Source: Anaerovirgula multivorans
GTDB taxonomy: Bacteria; Bacillota; Clostridia; Peptostreptococcales; Natronincolaceae
Reading direction: 5' to 3'
DNA: 64,000 nucleotides
Assembly: GCF_900188145.1 (NCBI RefSeq)
Contig: NZ_FZOJ01000002.1
Span: forward strand, 1 to 64,000
Part shown: piece by piece, positions 27,356 through 36,103 of the stretch
Layout: every line of letters starts with the position of its first letter
Position numbering within the stretch: the first letter of the stretch is position 1
Notes under the pieces: generated by a model
The model's input: only the letters and a program-made list of their open reading frames with translations
Told to the model about the DNA's origin: nothing
Databases searched by the model: none
Position numbers and translations under genes: made by a program

Positions 27356-28209
27356 TATACCAGTCCCCTCCCAGTGAGTTTTATAAAGATTTCTTCAAGG
27401 GTAGCCTCCTGAGAATGTATCGTCTGAATTTCTTTAGTATTGATAAGCTGATTAAAGGTGAATCGATCTTTTTCATTTTCTAAAAAGAAAATATCTGCCT
27501 TTACTCTGTTTTCTTCCCTATACTCTACTTTAACTGATTTTTCTCCATACTTTAGTTTTAGGTTTCTTGGAGAATCCATTGCTATAATCTTTCCTTCATT
27601 AATAAAAGCCACTCGATTACACACTTCCTCTGCTAAATACATATTATGGGTTGTTAAAAAAATCGTGCTACCCTCTTGTTTCTTCTCTAAAATCATGTTT
27701 TTAATTTTATTTCCAGTTGAAGGGTCTAATCCTGACAAAGGTTCGTCCAAGAACAATATTTCAGGGTTATTAATCAATGCCCTCGCAAAGACCAGTCTTT
27801 GCTTCATTCCCTTTGAATACTCTCCAGCTTTTTTATTAGCTGCCTCCTTAAGACCTACTCTTTCCAGCAAAATCATAGGGTCCACTATAGCTACCTTAAA
27901 TAGTCCTGCATAATACTTTAGATTTTCATAGCCGGTTAATTTGCTGTATAGATTTGGATGCTCAAAGGAAACCCCTATGTTATTAAAAAAATCTGAACCC
28001 ACACTTCTAATCGATTGATTCTTATAGTTTACTTCACCTTTTTGGAGTTTTAAAAGTCCTGTCATAATATTTTGTACCGTGCTTTTCCCAGCACCACTTG
28101 GTCCTAAGAAGCCAAATATTTCACCTTTTTCTATGGTAAAGGACACATCTTCAACGGCATATTGTCTATTTCCAGCGTAGTCATGATACAAATTTTTCAC
28201 GTCAATCAT
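27355..28209 (-). CDS. ABC transporter ATP-binding protein (ABC-2 exporter)
   Basis: The 284-residue ATPase carries Walker A GPSGAGKS (35-42), the Q-loop variant SFEHPNLYSKLTG, signature EYSKGMKQRL, Walker B EILFLDEPLSGLDP and the switch His TTHN. A C-terminal extension ends LEEIFIKLTGRG, as in drug- or bacitracin-type exporter ATPases. The canonical LSGGQ is replaced by YSKGM, usual for this subfamily. It is cotranscribed with the TetR gene (12 bases apart). Confidence 0.92.
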   Translation of the reverse strand: MIDVKNLYHDYAGNRQYAVEDVSFTIEKGEIFGFLGPSGAGKSTVQNIMTGLLKLQKGEVNYKNQSIRSVGSDFFNNIGVSFEHPNLYSKLTGYENLKYYAGLFKVAIVDPMILLERVGLKEAANKKAGEYSKGMKQRLVFARALINNPEILFLDEPLSGLDPSTGNKIKNMILEKKQEGSTIFLTTHNMYLAEEVCNRVAFINEGKIIAMDSPRNLKLKYGEKSVKVEYREENRVKADIFFLENEKDRFTFNQLINTKEIQTIHSQEATLEEIFIKLTGRGLV

Positions 28210-28221
28210 AGTTCTTACCTC

Positions 28222-28854
28222 CTATTCCCCATTTTTAGAACTAAATCCATCTTTTAATAATTTCATAAACTCTTTAACTAATTTTTTTGATTTATTATTG
28301 GTAGATAACACATCTTGTTCAATCAAGTAATTTCCAAAACCCTGTAGCAAGCTGTAAAGCACATGGACAGCTAAATCTAACTCAATATCTTTGCGTATTT
28401 CCCCTTCCTCTATCCCCTTTAATATAAAGGCTTTGTAATGCTGCTGCCCTAATTGGTTCATTTTTTCCTGATACTCTTTTCTTATTTCTAGTGGAGCCTT
28501 ATACTGGAGCTCTTGATAAATCTGGTATAGCTCTGGGTGTTGATTAGAAAAACGTATACTAACGTAAAACATAGCTTCAATAAAACCAAAAAAAGTATAT
28601 TTTGGATTTTCCTTCATTACCTCCTCCGACAGCTGAAGCTTTGCTTCTCCTGCCAGCTCTAGTATATAGAAAAATAGTTCCTTTTTATTTTGAAAATATT
28701 GATACATACTACCCTTTGCCACACCAGCTTCATCAGCTATTACTTGGATGGACCCCTTTTCATAACCCTTTTCTGCAAATTCTCTAGTAGCCGCCTCCAT
28801 AATTCTATCTCTTTTTTCCTTTGGTAAATTATAAAAAGTTTCCTTTGGCATCAA
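28222..28854 (-). CDS. TetR-family repressor of the ABC exporter
   Basis: The 210-residue regulator has an N-terminal helix-turn-helix (ATREFAEKGYEKGSIQVIADEAGVAKGSMYQYFQNKKELF split over residues 17-57) and a variable ligand-binding C-terminal half with LQGFGNYLIEQDVLSTNN. It is the first gene of the exporter operon, so it probably represses its own operon and responds to an exported compound. Several copies of a TGAC-N6-GTCA motif lie directly upstream. Confidence 0.93.
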   Translation of the reverse strand: MMPKETFYNLPKEKRDRIMEAATREFAEKGYEKGSIQVIADEAGVAKGSMYQYFQNKKELFFYILELAGEAKLQLSEEVMKENPKYTFFGFIEAMFYVSIRFSNQHPELYQIYQELQYKAPLEIRKEYQEKMNQLGQQHYKAFILKGIEEGEIRKDIELDLAVHVLYSLLQGFGNYLIEQDVLSTNNKSKKLVKEFMKLLKDGFSSKNGE

Positions 28855-28902
28855 AACACTCTCCTCATATGCTTATCTCATATATCCTATTATGCATCAT
28901 TT

Positions 28903-29010
28903 GTGACTATAAGGTCATGTGACCAATAAGTCATACAACCTTATAGTCACATGTTATCATAGGTATTTTTTGTTGTCAATAAACCAATAAAAAAACATGA
29001 CCTTAGAGTC
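28903..29010. promoter_or_regulatory. Repeated TGAC..GTCA operator sites upstream of tetR
   Basis: GTGACTATAAGGT (28903-28915) and ACCTTATAGTCAC (28938-28950) are exact inverted copies. TGACTATAAGGTCA (28904), TGACCAATAAGTCA (28920) and TGACCTTAGAGTCA (28997) are three similar 14-base sites. The cluster lies 50-155 bases ahead of the TetR start and is the natural candidate operator. Confidence 0.7.
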
Positions 29011-29066
29011 ATATTTTGCGCATTTATTAATTTTTTACGTTTAAAATATTAATACGCTTAATTAAA

Positions 29067-29780
29067 TTACATCACATCACCATCATCAGGCTTGAAATGA
29101 TCTTCTATCTTATCAATATTCAATCGATTATTATTATCTATCGTCCCATAAAAAACATCCTTTATATCCTTTACACCCTTCATCTTTAATTGGTCTATCA
29201 GCCACTTCATTGTTAAGTTTCTATTCTTTAGATTCTCATAGACAACGTTTCCCATTACAATTACCTCAGTGATTAGTTCTTCCTCCTTTCCTACTATACC
29301 TAAATCTTCAACAGTTACATTTACCTTTGTTCCTATTTTAATAATGCTGACCTCTCCAGTTGTTTCTAAAATTCCATACTTAACATTATTGATATTAAAT
29401 ACATCTTTTTTTCGCAGCAAGTGATTCAAGTCATCTATGGTGTAATGAAACTTCTTTAAATTCTTCTCTAACACCTTACCATCTTTTATAACCAATACCG
29501 GTTCCCCCTGTATTACTCTAGCTATGGAAATATTGTTAGTTCCAATGTAGGATACTAGAAAGGTTAGTGCACCAAATAGAAAGAGTCCAATTAAGTGCTG
29601 CCAGGTTCTTTGGCTCACATCAGTAGCTAATGTGGCAGCAATAGATCCAAAGGTAATGCCATTTACATACTCCTGCATAGTTAGTTGTGACACCTGCTGT
29701 CTTCCTAATACTCTAGTAATGAATAAAATGGAAAAGAAAGCTAATACTGTTTGCAGCACTATTTCAATTACTACCTTCAT
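29067..29780 (-). CDS. DUF421 (YetF-like) membrane protein
   Basis: The 237-residue protein has three N-terminal spans and a cytoplasmic C-terminal domain, with the DUF421 hallmarks RVLGRQQVSQLTMQEYVNGI and VIQGEPVLVIKDGKVLEKNL. YetF-type proteins are spore-germination-related or general membrane proteins in Bacilli. The exact function is unknown. Translation starts at ATGAAGGTA, 5 bases after GGAGGG; a frame 24 codons longer is rejected. Confidence 0.88.
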   Translation of the reverse strand: MKVVIEIVLQTVLAFFSILFITRVLGRQQVSQLTMQEYVNGITFGSIAATLATDVSQRTWQHLIGLFLFGALTFLVSYIGTNNISIARVIQGEPVLVIKDGKVLEKNLKKFHYTIDDLNHLLRKKDVFNINNVKYGILETTGEVSIIKIGTKVNVTVEDLGIVGKEEELITEVIVMGNVVYENLKNRNLTMKWLIDQLKMKGVKDIKDVFYGTIDNNNRLNIDKIEDHFKPDDGDVM

Positions 29781-29874
29781 TTTTTCCCTCCTTCGTATAA
29801 ATTGTCTTCTAAATCTTATACTAATATTGTAGTTATAGTACACATATTTCATAATATTGTAGGAGGCATACTAT

Positions 29875-29967
29875 ATGAGCTTATATTTACAGGCAATTTT
29901 GACCTTTACCTTTATTTTAGTTGGTTTTGGAATCATATATATACTTCATAAAAAGAAAAAAATTTAG
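29875..29967 (+). CDS. Very small membrane protein, 30 residues
   Basis: An ATG 7 bases after AGGAGGC opens a 30-codon frame with a single hydrophobic helix (ILTFTFILVGFGIIYIL, about 8-24) and a Lys-rich end HKKKKI. It is divergent from the DUF421 gene. The strong ribosome site and clean topology support expression, but no family is recognised. No gene is seen in 29968-30234, which is AT-rich. Confidence 0.5.
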   Translation: MSLYLQAILTFTFILVGFGIIYILHKKKKI

Positions 29968-30234
29968 TAGCTAGGGTAAGGTTTTAATATCTGCAATACT
30001 ATTCACTCCTTATGAGAAACTATATTACTATTTCATAAAAGTGGTTTGTTGATAGTATTTTATCTGATACAGTAAACTATACATCTTTAATTATTCCACT
30101 ATATATCAATTAATTTCTTTACAAGGATAATCCTATTCCTCTGTCTTCACTCTTTCTAGTGAAGCTTTTATATACCTATCTAATATCTTTCAAGCAGGTT
30201 TTACTATAGAAAAATCCTAATTTTTATTTTTAGT

Positions 30235-30870
30235 TTAAAGAAATGTATTGTTAATGATTATTCCTAAAATCCCAGCAAAACCTACACAATAAAATACATT
30301 CACTTTATATTTCCATACTGCAATAAATCCTCCTAATGCAATCAATAGTGTCCAAAAATCAATGATGGCTGAGGGGATTAAAGCAAGCACGGCAGCTAAA
30401 ATCGTTCCTATAACTGCTGCATTTACTGCCTTAAGAAAGTTTTTTACCTATCGTATGTCTTTAATCCTTCTCAAATAAGGAGCCGCAATCAATATGAAAA
30501 TAAAGGAAGGTAGAAATATAGCTAACGCTGCTATAAAAGCTCCTATAACACCAAATACTTTATATCCAATAAAGGCTGAGGTAATCACTACTGGACCCGG
30601 AGTAACCTGTCCTAGGGAAATACCCGCAATAAATTCCTGTTGTGTCATCCATCCTAATCTCTCTACCACCTCCTGTTCAATAAAGGGAATAATCACTAGC
30701 CCTCCCCCATAAATGAAGGAACCTACTTTAATAAAAAAGGTAAATAATCTTGTTAAAGTTGGCTCTATACCAAGAATAGGAATGGCTAACATATAGTTTT
30801 TATTCTTGTTCCCATGAACTCCATAAATATAGATCCCCACAATTCCTGCTAGTACTAATACAGCAATCAT
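30235..30870 (-). pseudogene. chrA: Chromate transporter (ChrA), decayed: N-terminal half missing and in-frame stop
   Basis: The first part (140 residues to 30448) is the second CHR domain of a long ChrA: FFIKVGSFIYGGGLVIIPFI and GISLGQVTPGPVVITSAFIG. The frame stops at TAG (30448-30450) and continues in the same frame as VKNFLKAVNAAVIGTIL ... WTLLIALGGFIAVWKYKVNV to 30235, the normal ChrA C-terminus. The N-terminal CHR domain is absent: the frame opens in the linker span. A short two-gene type ChrT half is possible for the first part, but the stop would still remove the last spans. Confidence 0.82.
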
Positions 30871-30886
30871 ATTTTTATAGTAAACT

Positions 30887-30918
30887 TATATCGATATTCG
30901 ATAACGAATATCGATATA
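30887..30918. promoter_or_regulatory. Long palindromic operator ahead of padR
   Basis: TATATCGATATTCG and CGAATATCGATATA are perfect 14-base inverted copies around ATAA. The site lies 28 bases upstream of the PadR start and 17 bases from the ChrA remnant, a fitting place for autoregulation. Confidence 0.7.
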
Positions 30919-30946
30919 TACTATTATATACTGGTGGTGAGTAAAA

Positions 30947-31255
30947 ATGCAAGAGAAAGTGCTGCGAAAATTATTTTTAGGGTTTATTCAAATTCATATA
31001 TTACATCATGCAAAAATAGAACCTTTTTTTGGCATATGGATGATTGATGAGCTTAAGGAACATGGATATTCTATGAGTCCTGGCACCCTTTACCCTATAC
31101 TACATAATTTGGAGGCCAGCGGTTTGCTTCAAAAAGAAAATAAAGTTGTAGAGGGTAAGATACGGAAATATTACAGCATCATAGAGGAAGGAGATCGTGT
31201 TTTAGAAGAAGCAAAACAAAAAGCCTATGAGCTTTTCAAAGAAATCAAAGATTAA
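30947..31255 (+). CDS. PadR-family transcriptional regulator
   Basis: The 102-residue winged-helix protein shows the PadR pattern: GIWMIDELKEHGYSMSPGTL, YPILHNLEASGLLQ and the basic wing (KIRKYYSIIEEG). It is the short form with only a brief C-terminal dimerisation helix. It sits 25 bases upstream of the FetA-like ATPase gene and downstream of a perfect palindrome, so it likely controls the transporter operon. Confidence 0.93.
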   Translation: MQEKVLRKLFLGFIQIHILHHAKIEPFFGIWMIDELKEHGYSMSPGTLYPILHNLEASGLLQKENKVVEGKIRKYYSIIEEGDRVLEEAKQKAYELFKEIKD

Positions 31256-31279
31256 TGCAAATTATTAGGAGGGCTAGTG

Positions 31280-31918
31280 ATGTTCCATTTCAAGGAAGTA
31301 AAGTACAAAAATATATTAAACATTGAATATCTGGTGATTCCAGGAAAAAAGGTTACTAGTATCATCGGAGAAAGTGGTAGTGGTAAAACCACCTTGTTAA
31401 GGCATTTGAATAAACTGATTAGCTATGACGAAGGAGAGATTCTCTATAAAAATCATTCCTTAAGGGAAATAGATTCCATGGAGCTAAGAAGAAAGGTAAT
31501 TATGTTACCTCAAACACCTGCTATCTTCAATGGCACAATCAAAGATAATTTGCTCATAGGACTAAAATTCTCTGATAAATCTATGGTAGAAGATGTAGAA
31601 TTGTTAAGGGTGTTACAGCTTGTTCATCTTAATAAAACACTGACAGAAGATGCTGAAAAATTATCTGGAGGAGAAAAACAAAGATTAGGCTTAGGAAGAG
31701 TATTATTAATGAATCCAGAGGTTTCTTTACTGGATGAACCCTCTTCTGCTCTAGATGAAGAAACTGAAAATCTTATTATAGAAAAAATAGTGCAATTTTC
31801 AAGAAAACAACAGAAAACCCTCGTTATGGTTACCCATTCTAAAAAAATTGCTGAAGCCTATTCAGATTTCATCGTGGAAATTAAAGAAGGCAAAGTTGTA
31901 CATCAAAGGGGGAAATAA
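31280..31918 (+). CDS. fetA: ABC ATPase, FetA/YbbL-like (iron or metal export)
   Basis: The 212-residue ATPase carries Walker A GESGSGKT (about 32-39), the Q-loop MLPQTPAIFNGTIKDNL, LSGGEKQR signature, Walker B VSLLDEPSSALD and switch His VTHS. The short length and the PQTPxIF pattern match FetA, the ATPase of the FetAB exporter that helps keep iron under control. ATG 6 bases after AGGAGGG is chosen rather than the GTG one codon earlier. Its membrane partner next door is decayed, so the ATPase may be non-functional in vivo. Confidence 0.82.
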   Translation: MFHFKEVKYKNILNIEYLVIPGKKVTSIIGESGSGKTTLLRHLNKLISYDEGEILYKNHSLREIDSMELRRKVIMLPQTPAIFNGTIKDNLLIGLKFSDKSMVEDVELLRVLQLVHLNKTLTEDAEKLSGGEKQRLGLGRVLLMNPEVSLLDEPSSALDEETENLIIEKIVQFSRKQQKTLVMVTHSKKIAEAYSDFIVEIKEGKVVHQRGK

Positions 31919-31919
31919 A

Positions 31920-32250
31920 ATGGAAGGCATTATTCACCTACAGCTATGGCAGATGATAGCTGCTTATATTTTTATTGTTATTCTATTATTTATCGTGAAA
32001 ATAAAGGGTATCTCGCGCGAAAGGGACATCCTTATCTCAACTACTCGAATGACCATACAGTTAATTTTAACTGGTTATATTCTTGTATACATTTTTGATC
32101 ATAGTCATCCATGTATCCCCTGTAACCGCCATTCAATATCAGATTGCCATTATGCTAGGAATTGTTGGTAGTGTTTCTCTAACTGTTATCCTATTTGTAC
32201 AATTAGGTTACAAAACCTTCTTTAATGAAGACCATCAATTAATTGTTTAG
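31920..32250 (+). pseudogene. fetB: FetB/YbbM-like permease, internal deletion and frame change
   Basis: The first about 60 codons match the start of UPF0014/FetB: IIHLQLWQMIAAYIFIVILL, IKGISRERDILISTTRMTIQ and ILVYIFDH. The frame then runs out of register. In another frame (from about 32096) comes VIHVSPVTAIQYQIAIMLGI, VGSVSLTVILFVQLGY and the end KTFFNEDHQLIV, the normal C-terminus of the family. The middle of the protein (roughly 140 residues of the usual 250) is missing at a junction near 32095. The gene starts one base after the fetA stop. Confidence 0.82.
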
Positions 32251-32321
32251 TCACCAATCTTGTATTTCTAATAAGTAAAGTTGAAAGTAATAAATATTAA
32301 TAAATGATTCTTCACTTTGTA

Positions 32322-32352
32322 AGATCCTTCGCTATCACTCAGGATAACAGAT
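32322..32352. repeat. Degenerate copy of a widespread hairpin repeat
   Basis: GATCCTTCGCTATCACTCAGGATAACA is a degenerate copy of the short dispersed sequence GATCCTTCGCT..GCTCAGGATGACA, familiar from the intergenic regions of many Firmicutes. Family membership is from memory. The 32251-32568 gap holds no ORF otherwise. Confidence 0.4.
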
Positions 32353-32578
32353 TCAAAAGCTTTACAATTTATTTCTATCAAACTATACGATTACTTATCT
32401 ATATAAATAGAAATAATTCTTAAAATCTGTATTTTTTAACAAAATCTCATAGAATCTATCCTATCCCACAGTAAAGTGTTATAATACAATATAAATTGCA
32501 ATCTTTTGGTCAATTGTATATATAAGCCATGCATTATATTAATAACAGTTTAGGTATAAAAGACAGGGAGTGAATTCT

Positions 32579-33154
32579 ATGAAAAAAATACTTTTAACTC
32601 TATTTATTTGTTCACTAGTTGTTGCAATAGGTGCCGGGTTTTGGGGTTATAGATACTTTTTCGGAGTAGATGATCAACTTCGAACACAGCTACAGGAGGA
32701 ATTCAATCAAGATTTCTTCAGCTTTAAAGATTTAGATTTAGACAGTGAATTGATACAAGACAGTACAAACAACAACAATAATATGCAAGCGACAACTGGC
32801 AATACCACCACGGAAGCTATAGCTAATAAATATACTAGAAAATTAGAAAATCTTGAAGCTGCAGCAGCTGAAAAGGTTGATGTGTTATTTCGTAAGGCTT
32901 ATGAAGAATATCTGCAGGAAGGCTCAAAAAATCAGCTGAACCAAACACAGTTAGCAAGAAAATATCTCCAAGCAGGAAATATGTTGGAGAAATCAATAGA
33001 AGATATATTCAATGGTTTAATAACAGAAATGGAAATTGAACTTAAAACAAATAACTTGCCTACTGACCTAGTCAAGGAAGCAAAGGAAGAATATGATCAG
33101 ATGATTAAAGAAAAGAAAGCTGTTATTATGCAACAGTTGGAGGGACATTTATAG
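32579..33154 (+). CDS. Hypothetical exported or membrane-anchored protein
   Basis: The 191-residue protein has an N-terminal hydrophobic helix (ILLTLFICSLVVAIGAGFWG, about 4-23) without a lipobox or clear cleavage site. A low-complexity Asn/Thr stretch (STNNNNNMQATTGNTTTEA) follows, then a helical, charged C-terminal half that could form a coiled coil (KLENLEAAAAEKVDVLFRKA). ATG is chosen 8 bases after AGGGAG rather than the GTG three codons earlier. No family was recognised; the layout suits a membrane-anchored helical protein of the cell surface. Confidence 0.7.
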   Translation: MKKILLTLFICSLVVAIGAGFWGYRYFFGVDDQLRTQLQEEFNQDFFSFKDLDLDSELIQDSTNNNNNMQATTGNTTTEAIANKYTRKLENLEAAAAEKVDVLFRKAYEEYLQEGSKNQLNQTQLARKYLQAGNMLEKSIEDIFNGLITEMEIELKTNNLPTDLVKEAKEEYDQMIKEKKAVIMQQLEGHL

Positions 33155-33172
33155 TCCTTTTATACTGCCAAT

Positions 33173-33213
33173 AATCCTTCTTGATATTATCTTTGTCTTA
33201 ATCAAGAAGGATT
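33173..33213 (+). terminator. Terminator after the hypothetical membrane protein gene
   Basis: A 13-bp stem AATCCTTCTTGAT / ATCAAGAAGGATT with a 15-base loop is followed by TATTTT. Confidence 0.75.
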
Positions 33214-33237
33214 TATTTTGGCATATTCATTATTATT

Positions 33238-33336
33238 TTACTTGCTACTATTTCTTTTAGTATTTTCACCTATTGAGCAAAGCTTTTCAATTGTATCTAA
33301 TGGATCAATCCCAGTAAGTTGTTCTTTGATTTTCAT
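33238..33336 (-). CDS. Possible 32-residue protein (weak)
   Basis: A short frame, MKIKEQLTGIDPLDTIEKLC..., begins about 16 bases past the stop of the next minus-strand gene upstream and could be translationally coupled to it. The ribosome site is weak (GAGATTG). It is soluble and charged. Listed because of its position; the call may be wrong. Confidence 0.25.
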   Translation of the reverse strand: MKIKEQLTGIDPLDTIEKLCSIGENTKRNSSK

Positions 33337-33352
33337 GTACAATCTCATTCAT

Positions 33353-33730
33353 TTAGTCTTTTTCTTCGCTGACACTATCATTCTCTTCTGTATATCCAAA
33401 ATCCGTTTCTTCATCAGTTATAGTCTCATTATTATTGGAAATCTCTTCAATATAGCTGCTTTCGTCTATATTTGTTTGCTGAATTTCTTCTACTTCACTA
33501 TTTTCTACCCCGATACTTTGAAAACTTTCTTCTTGTTTATTAAGAACTTCATTTTTTTCTTCACTGGTTGTTCTACTTTCATCTGTAACCAATTCTTTAA
33601 TAAAATCTCGGCTCTTATTATCATCGGGAAATTTATATTTCTCGTTATTCCATTTGGTATCCGTATTAGATCCCGCAATCCTTGGTGGGTACTTATGTTT
33701 ATTTTTAAAAGTTAATCCTTTATTTCTCAT
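33353..33730 (-). CDS. Hypothetical acidic protein
   Basis: The 125-residue protein has a basic N-terminal segment (MRNKGLTFKNKHKYPPR) and a long acidic, Ser/Glu/Asn-rich C-terminal part that is probably disordered (SEVEEIQQTNIDESSYIEEI). The internal ATG is chosen because GGAGGG lies 11 bases upstream; a frame 16 codons longer lacks a good site. The overlapping plus-strand frame is hydrophobic low-complexity and is treated as a shadow. No function can be assigned. Confidence 0.55.
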   Translation of the reverse strand: MRNKGLTFKNKHKYPPRIAGSNTDTKWNNEKYKFPDDNKSRDFIKELVTDESRTTSEEKNEVLNKQEESFQSIGVENSEVEEIQQTNIDESSYIEEISNNNETITDEETDFGYTEENDSVSEEKD

Positions 33731-34106
33731 GATCTTCATATCCCTCCATTTTAAATATGAGTTATCCCTTAATTCCATTGTTAAATTTAGTTACTTTCTT
33801 ACATATGTATAATATATTATGCATTTAAAATTATATGTGTTCACAGATTTTCTAATAAGAGGCGAAGATTGTTAATAAAAAAACCTCTCTTTCGAGAAGC
33901 CTAATATACATACACTGCCTATCTATTAATAGGAATATTCCATGTAACCGTCAATATTATTTCCTATTCCATGAACCTTCTTCCCATTCTATTACATCGA
34001 TAATATCAGATTATATAGTATCTATTTAATAAAAGTTATGAGAATCAGCCACAATAATGGTTAGTAGCCTTTTAATAGGGATTCCATCTTGGGAGGATAA
34101 AACTAA

Positions 34107-34931
34107 ATGGATATCATCAGAAGAATTTTACTTTTATTAATAGCATATGTCTTAATAGTCAGTCTTAATATTGTATCCTTTGGCTATTTATACTATAAAC
34201 ATGATTCTATTGCTTTCTCAGATAGAATACCTATGAGTAATAGAAATATAAATAATCTTCCTTTTCAAGAAGCTGTTTACTTTAGTGGTATCACCTACTT
34301 TACGATTGGCTATGGAGATATTACTGCTGTCGATGGAATCGGTAAGTTTCTTACGATTCTTCAGGGATTTTCAGGAATTATTGTTAATTCTACCTTTACT
34401 GGTATGTTTGTTTATTACTTAGTGAAAAGATCTAAAAATATTCTTATCACCAATAGAATTTTTATTCGATATAAGAAAAGTACAAAAAGATTTTATCTAT
34501 CTGTAAGGGTGGGAAACAAAGGAAGAGCTTTGGTAAATGTGAATAGAGTACTAGAAATATTCCTTTATGAGAATGATGTTCGTAATAGAAGATTTCATTT
34601 ATCTCAAGAATATTATTATTTTGAGAAACTTCTTTACTGGGATATTGATCTCCATGCAGAAGAAAACAAAGAATTATTAAACTATCTAAAGTTAGCTTTA
34701 TTTAACGATGAAAATATTTTGATAAGAGTTTCAATTATAGGCACTGATATAGAAGCGGGAGAATTAATGTTTGTATCTAAGTATTACACTAACCATAGCA
34801 TTCAGTTCATTAAGGAGTATGTAGGTTTATATAAGTGGAAAGGTCATCAACGAACAGAAATAAATTGGAAGGATTTTCAAAAAATCTACAAGCTCGATCA
34901 TGATCTTATCGAAGACTTTAGAAATATATAA
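34107..34931 (+). CDS. Two-span potassium channel with cytoplasmic domain
   Basis: The 274-residue protein has spans at about 5-27 and 85-110 with a pore loop between (YFTIGYGDITAVDGIG). TIGYG is the K+ selectivity filter. The C-terminal about 160 residues are soluble and are not an RCK Rossmann fold; they have a beta-rich look (RFYLSVRVGNKGRALVNVNR) reminiscent of inward-rectifier-like cytoplasmic domains. It therefore resembles a KirBac-like channel more than a calcium-gated one. No partner genes are nearby. Confidence 0.85.
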   Translation: MDIIRRILLLLIAYVLIVSLNIVSFGYLYYKHDSIAFSDRIPMSNRNINNLPFQEAVYFSGITYFTIGYGDITAVDGIGKFLTILQGFSGIIVNSTFTGMFVYYLVKRSKNILITNRIFIRYKKSTKRFYLSVRVGNKGRALVNVNRVLEIFLYENDVRNRRFHLSQEYYYFEKLLYWDIDLHAEENKELLNYLKLALFNDENILIRVSIIGTDIEAGELMFVSKYYTNHSIQFIKEYVGLYKWKGHQRTEINWKDFQKIYKLDHDLIEDFRNI

Positions 34932-34972
34932 CGACACAAATAACTGTATCAAAGTGGTATTGAAGCCATAAT

Positions 34973-35016
34973 AAAAAATACCCCTTAACAGTTAAACTTG
35001 TTAAGGGGTATTTTTT
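34973..35016. terminator. Bidirectional terminator
   Basis: AAAAAATACCCCTTAACA and its exact complement flank a short loop; T-runs exist on both strands. It serves the channel gene and the convergent spore-type gene. Confidence 0.92.
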
Positions 35017-35030
35017 ATTAAATCCTTTGT

Positions 35031-35843
35031 CTAGCAGTTAGTAGTATCTACATCTGTAGGAGGAACAGCTACTTGTTGATTTTGCAGCACTTTTAAAGTT
35101 ATGAAAACAACCATTTTTTCCTCAATTTTATCAAAGAATTTTTCTTCAAAAGGAAGTTTGCTATTATCTGCACGTTTTCGGTTAAGAAACTCGTCAAATT
35201 CTACAATTCTGCTGCTAATTAATTCGCAGAATGGAAGTTCATTAAAGAATTCTGTGCTGATTTGGTTAAACTCGGAAAAATCACCTGAGAGTAGTTCATC
35301 TTTATCGGCAAATTTAGGTTGTTTTAAGTCTTTTCTTCTAAAATACTCAAATTCTTCTCTAGTTGTACCAACTATCGGCAATGGGTCAGCTCCGTTAAAG
35401 ACAACAGGTGTTACGCATTCGAAAGGAACATCAACTGTACAGTGGCGGATATCTCCACAGAAGCCTTGATCAGTTGCACATTTACATGTTGCAAATTCAA
35501 TGTTTTTTCGAATAAATCCTTTGATGAAAAGTTTATTGGTATCTTGAAGCAATAAGCACTGAGTAATTTTTAAACGTTTCTTAATATCTTTGATCTCTAA
35601 TGCTTTTTCAGGAAGATCAATGATCGAACTGACATCGATCTGAACAGTTAATTCAGCTAACACAACAGGTACTTTAACTACTGCACCGGAAGTAACCGCA
35701 CTTATAGGTGCTGGTATATTTTCACAGGTATTAATACTTCCATTAGTAACCTTTACACAATCTGTCTTTTTTGGAGGACAAGCTACTTTTTTAGAGTAGC
35801 TTGCTGCCACTACTCTTGGCTGTTTAATGATTTGTTTATACAT
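35031..35843 (-). CDS. Cys-containing protein with SPOCS/CsxC-like features, probable spore surface protein
   Basis: The 270-residue protein has scattered Cys residues (CPPKKTDC, CKCATDQGFCGD, a C-terminal Cys). A repeat-like beta segment, LKITQCLLLQDTNKLFIKGF, resembles the SPOCS (DUF3794) pattern, and the central part PVVLAELTVQIDVSSIIDLP fits it too. Such proteins are found in clostridial spore coats or exosporium, for example CsxC-type. The start is the ATG 11 bases after GGGGAG. Identification rests on pattern only. Confidence 0.6.
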   Translation of the reverse strand: MYKQIIKQPRVVAASYSKKVACPPKKTDCVKVTNGSINTCENIPAPISAVTSGAVVKVPVVLAELTVQIDVSSIIDLPEKALEIKDIKKRLKITQCLLLQDTNKLFIKGFIRKNIEFATCKCATDQGFCGDIRHCTVDVPFECVTPVVFNGADPLPIVGTTREEFEYFRRKDLKQPKFADKDELLSGDFSEFNQISTEFFNELPFCELISSRIVEFDEFLNRKRADNSKLPFEEKFFDKIEEKMVVFITLKVLQNQQVAVPPTDVDTTNC

Positions 35844-36103
35844 ACTTTCCACGCTCCCCTTAGATTAATATAGCGTCATTAGAAATCAGGACTTGATCCC
35901 CTCTTCCTAATGTAATAATATTCTGCTAATACAGATTGGTTACAATTTATTGAAAATATTAGTCCAAAGGAGATTCATGTATATCAAATCAATTTAATGA
36001 TTTAACATAGAGGTCTTCATTGATACATTAATAGTGCCTGACCATAGAAGATATATAATCCTAAGGAGGATCAATCTGCCATCGATAGCTTTTCTACCAT
36101 ACA

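Noticed and set aside
30448..30450. Read-through or recoded codon in the chromate transporter
   Set aside because: The stop is TAG with no special signal and the N-terminal half of the gene is missing anyway; decay is the simpler reading.
33218..33715. 165-codon plus-strand frame
   Set aside because: It is low-complexity hydrophobic and antisense to a minus-strand gene that has a good ribosome site; the reading looks like an artefact of an acidic Glu/Ser-rich gene.
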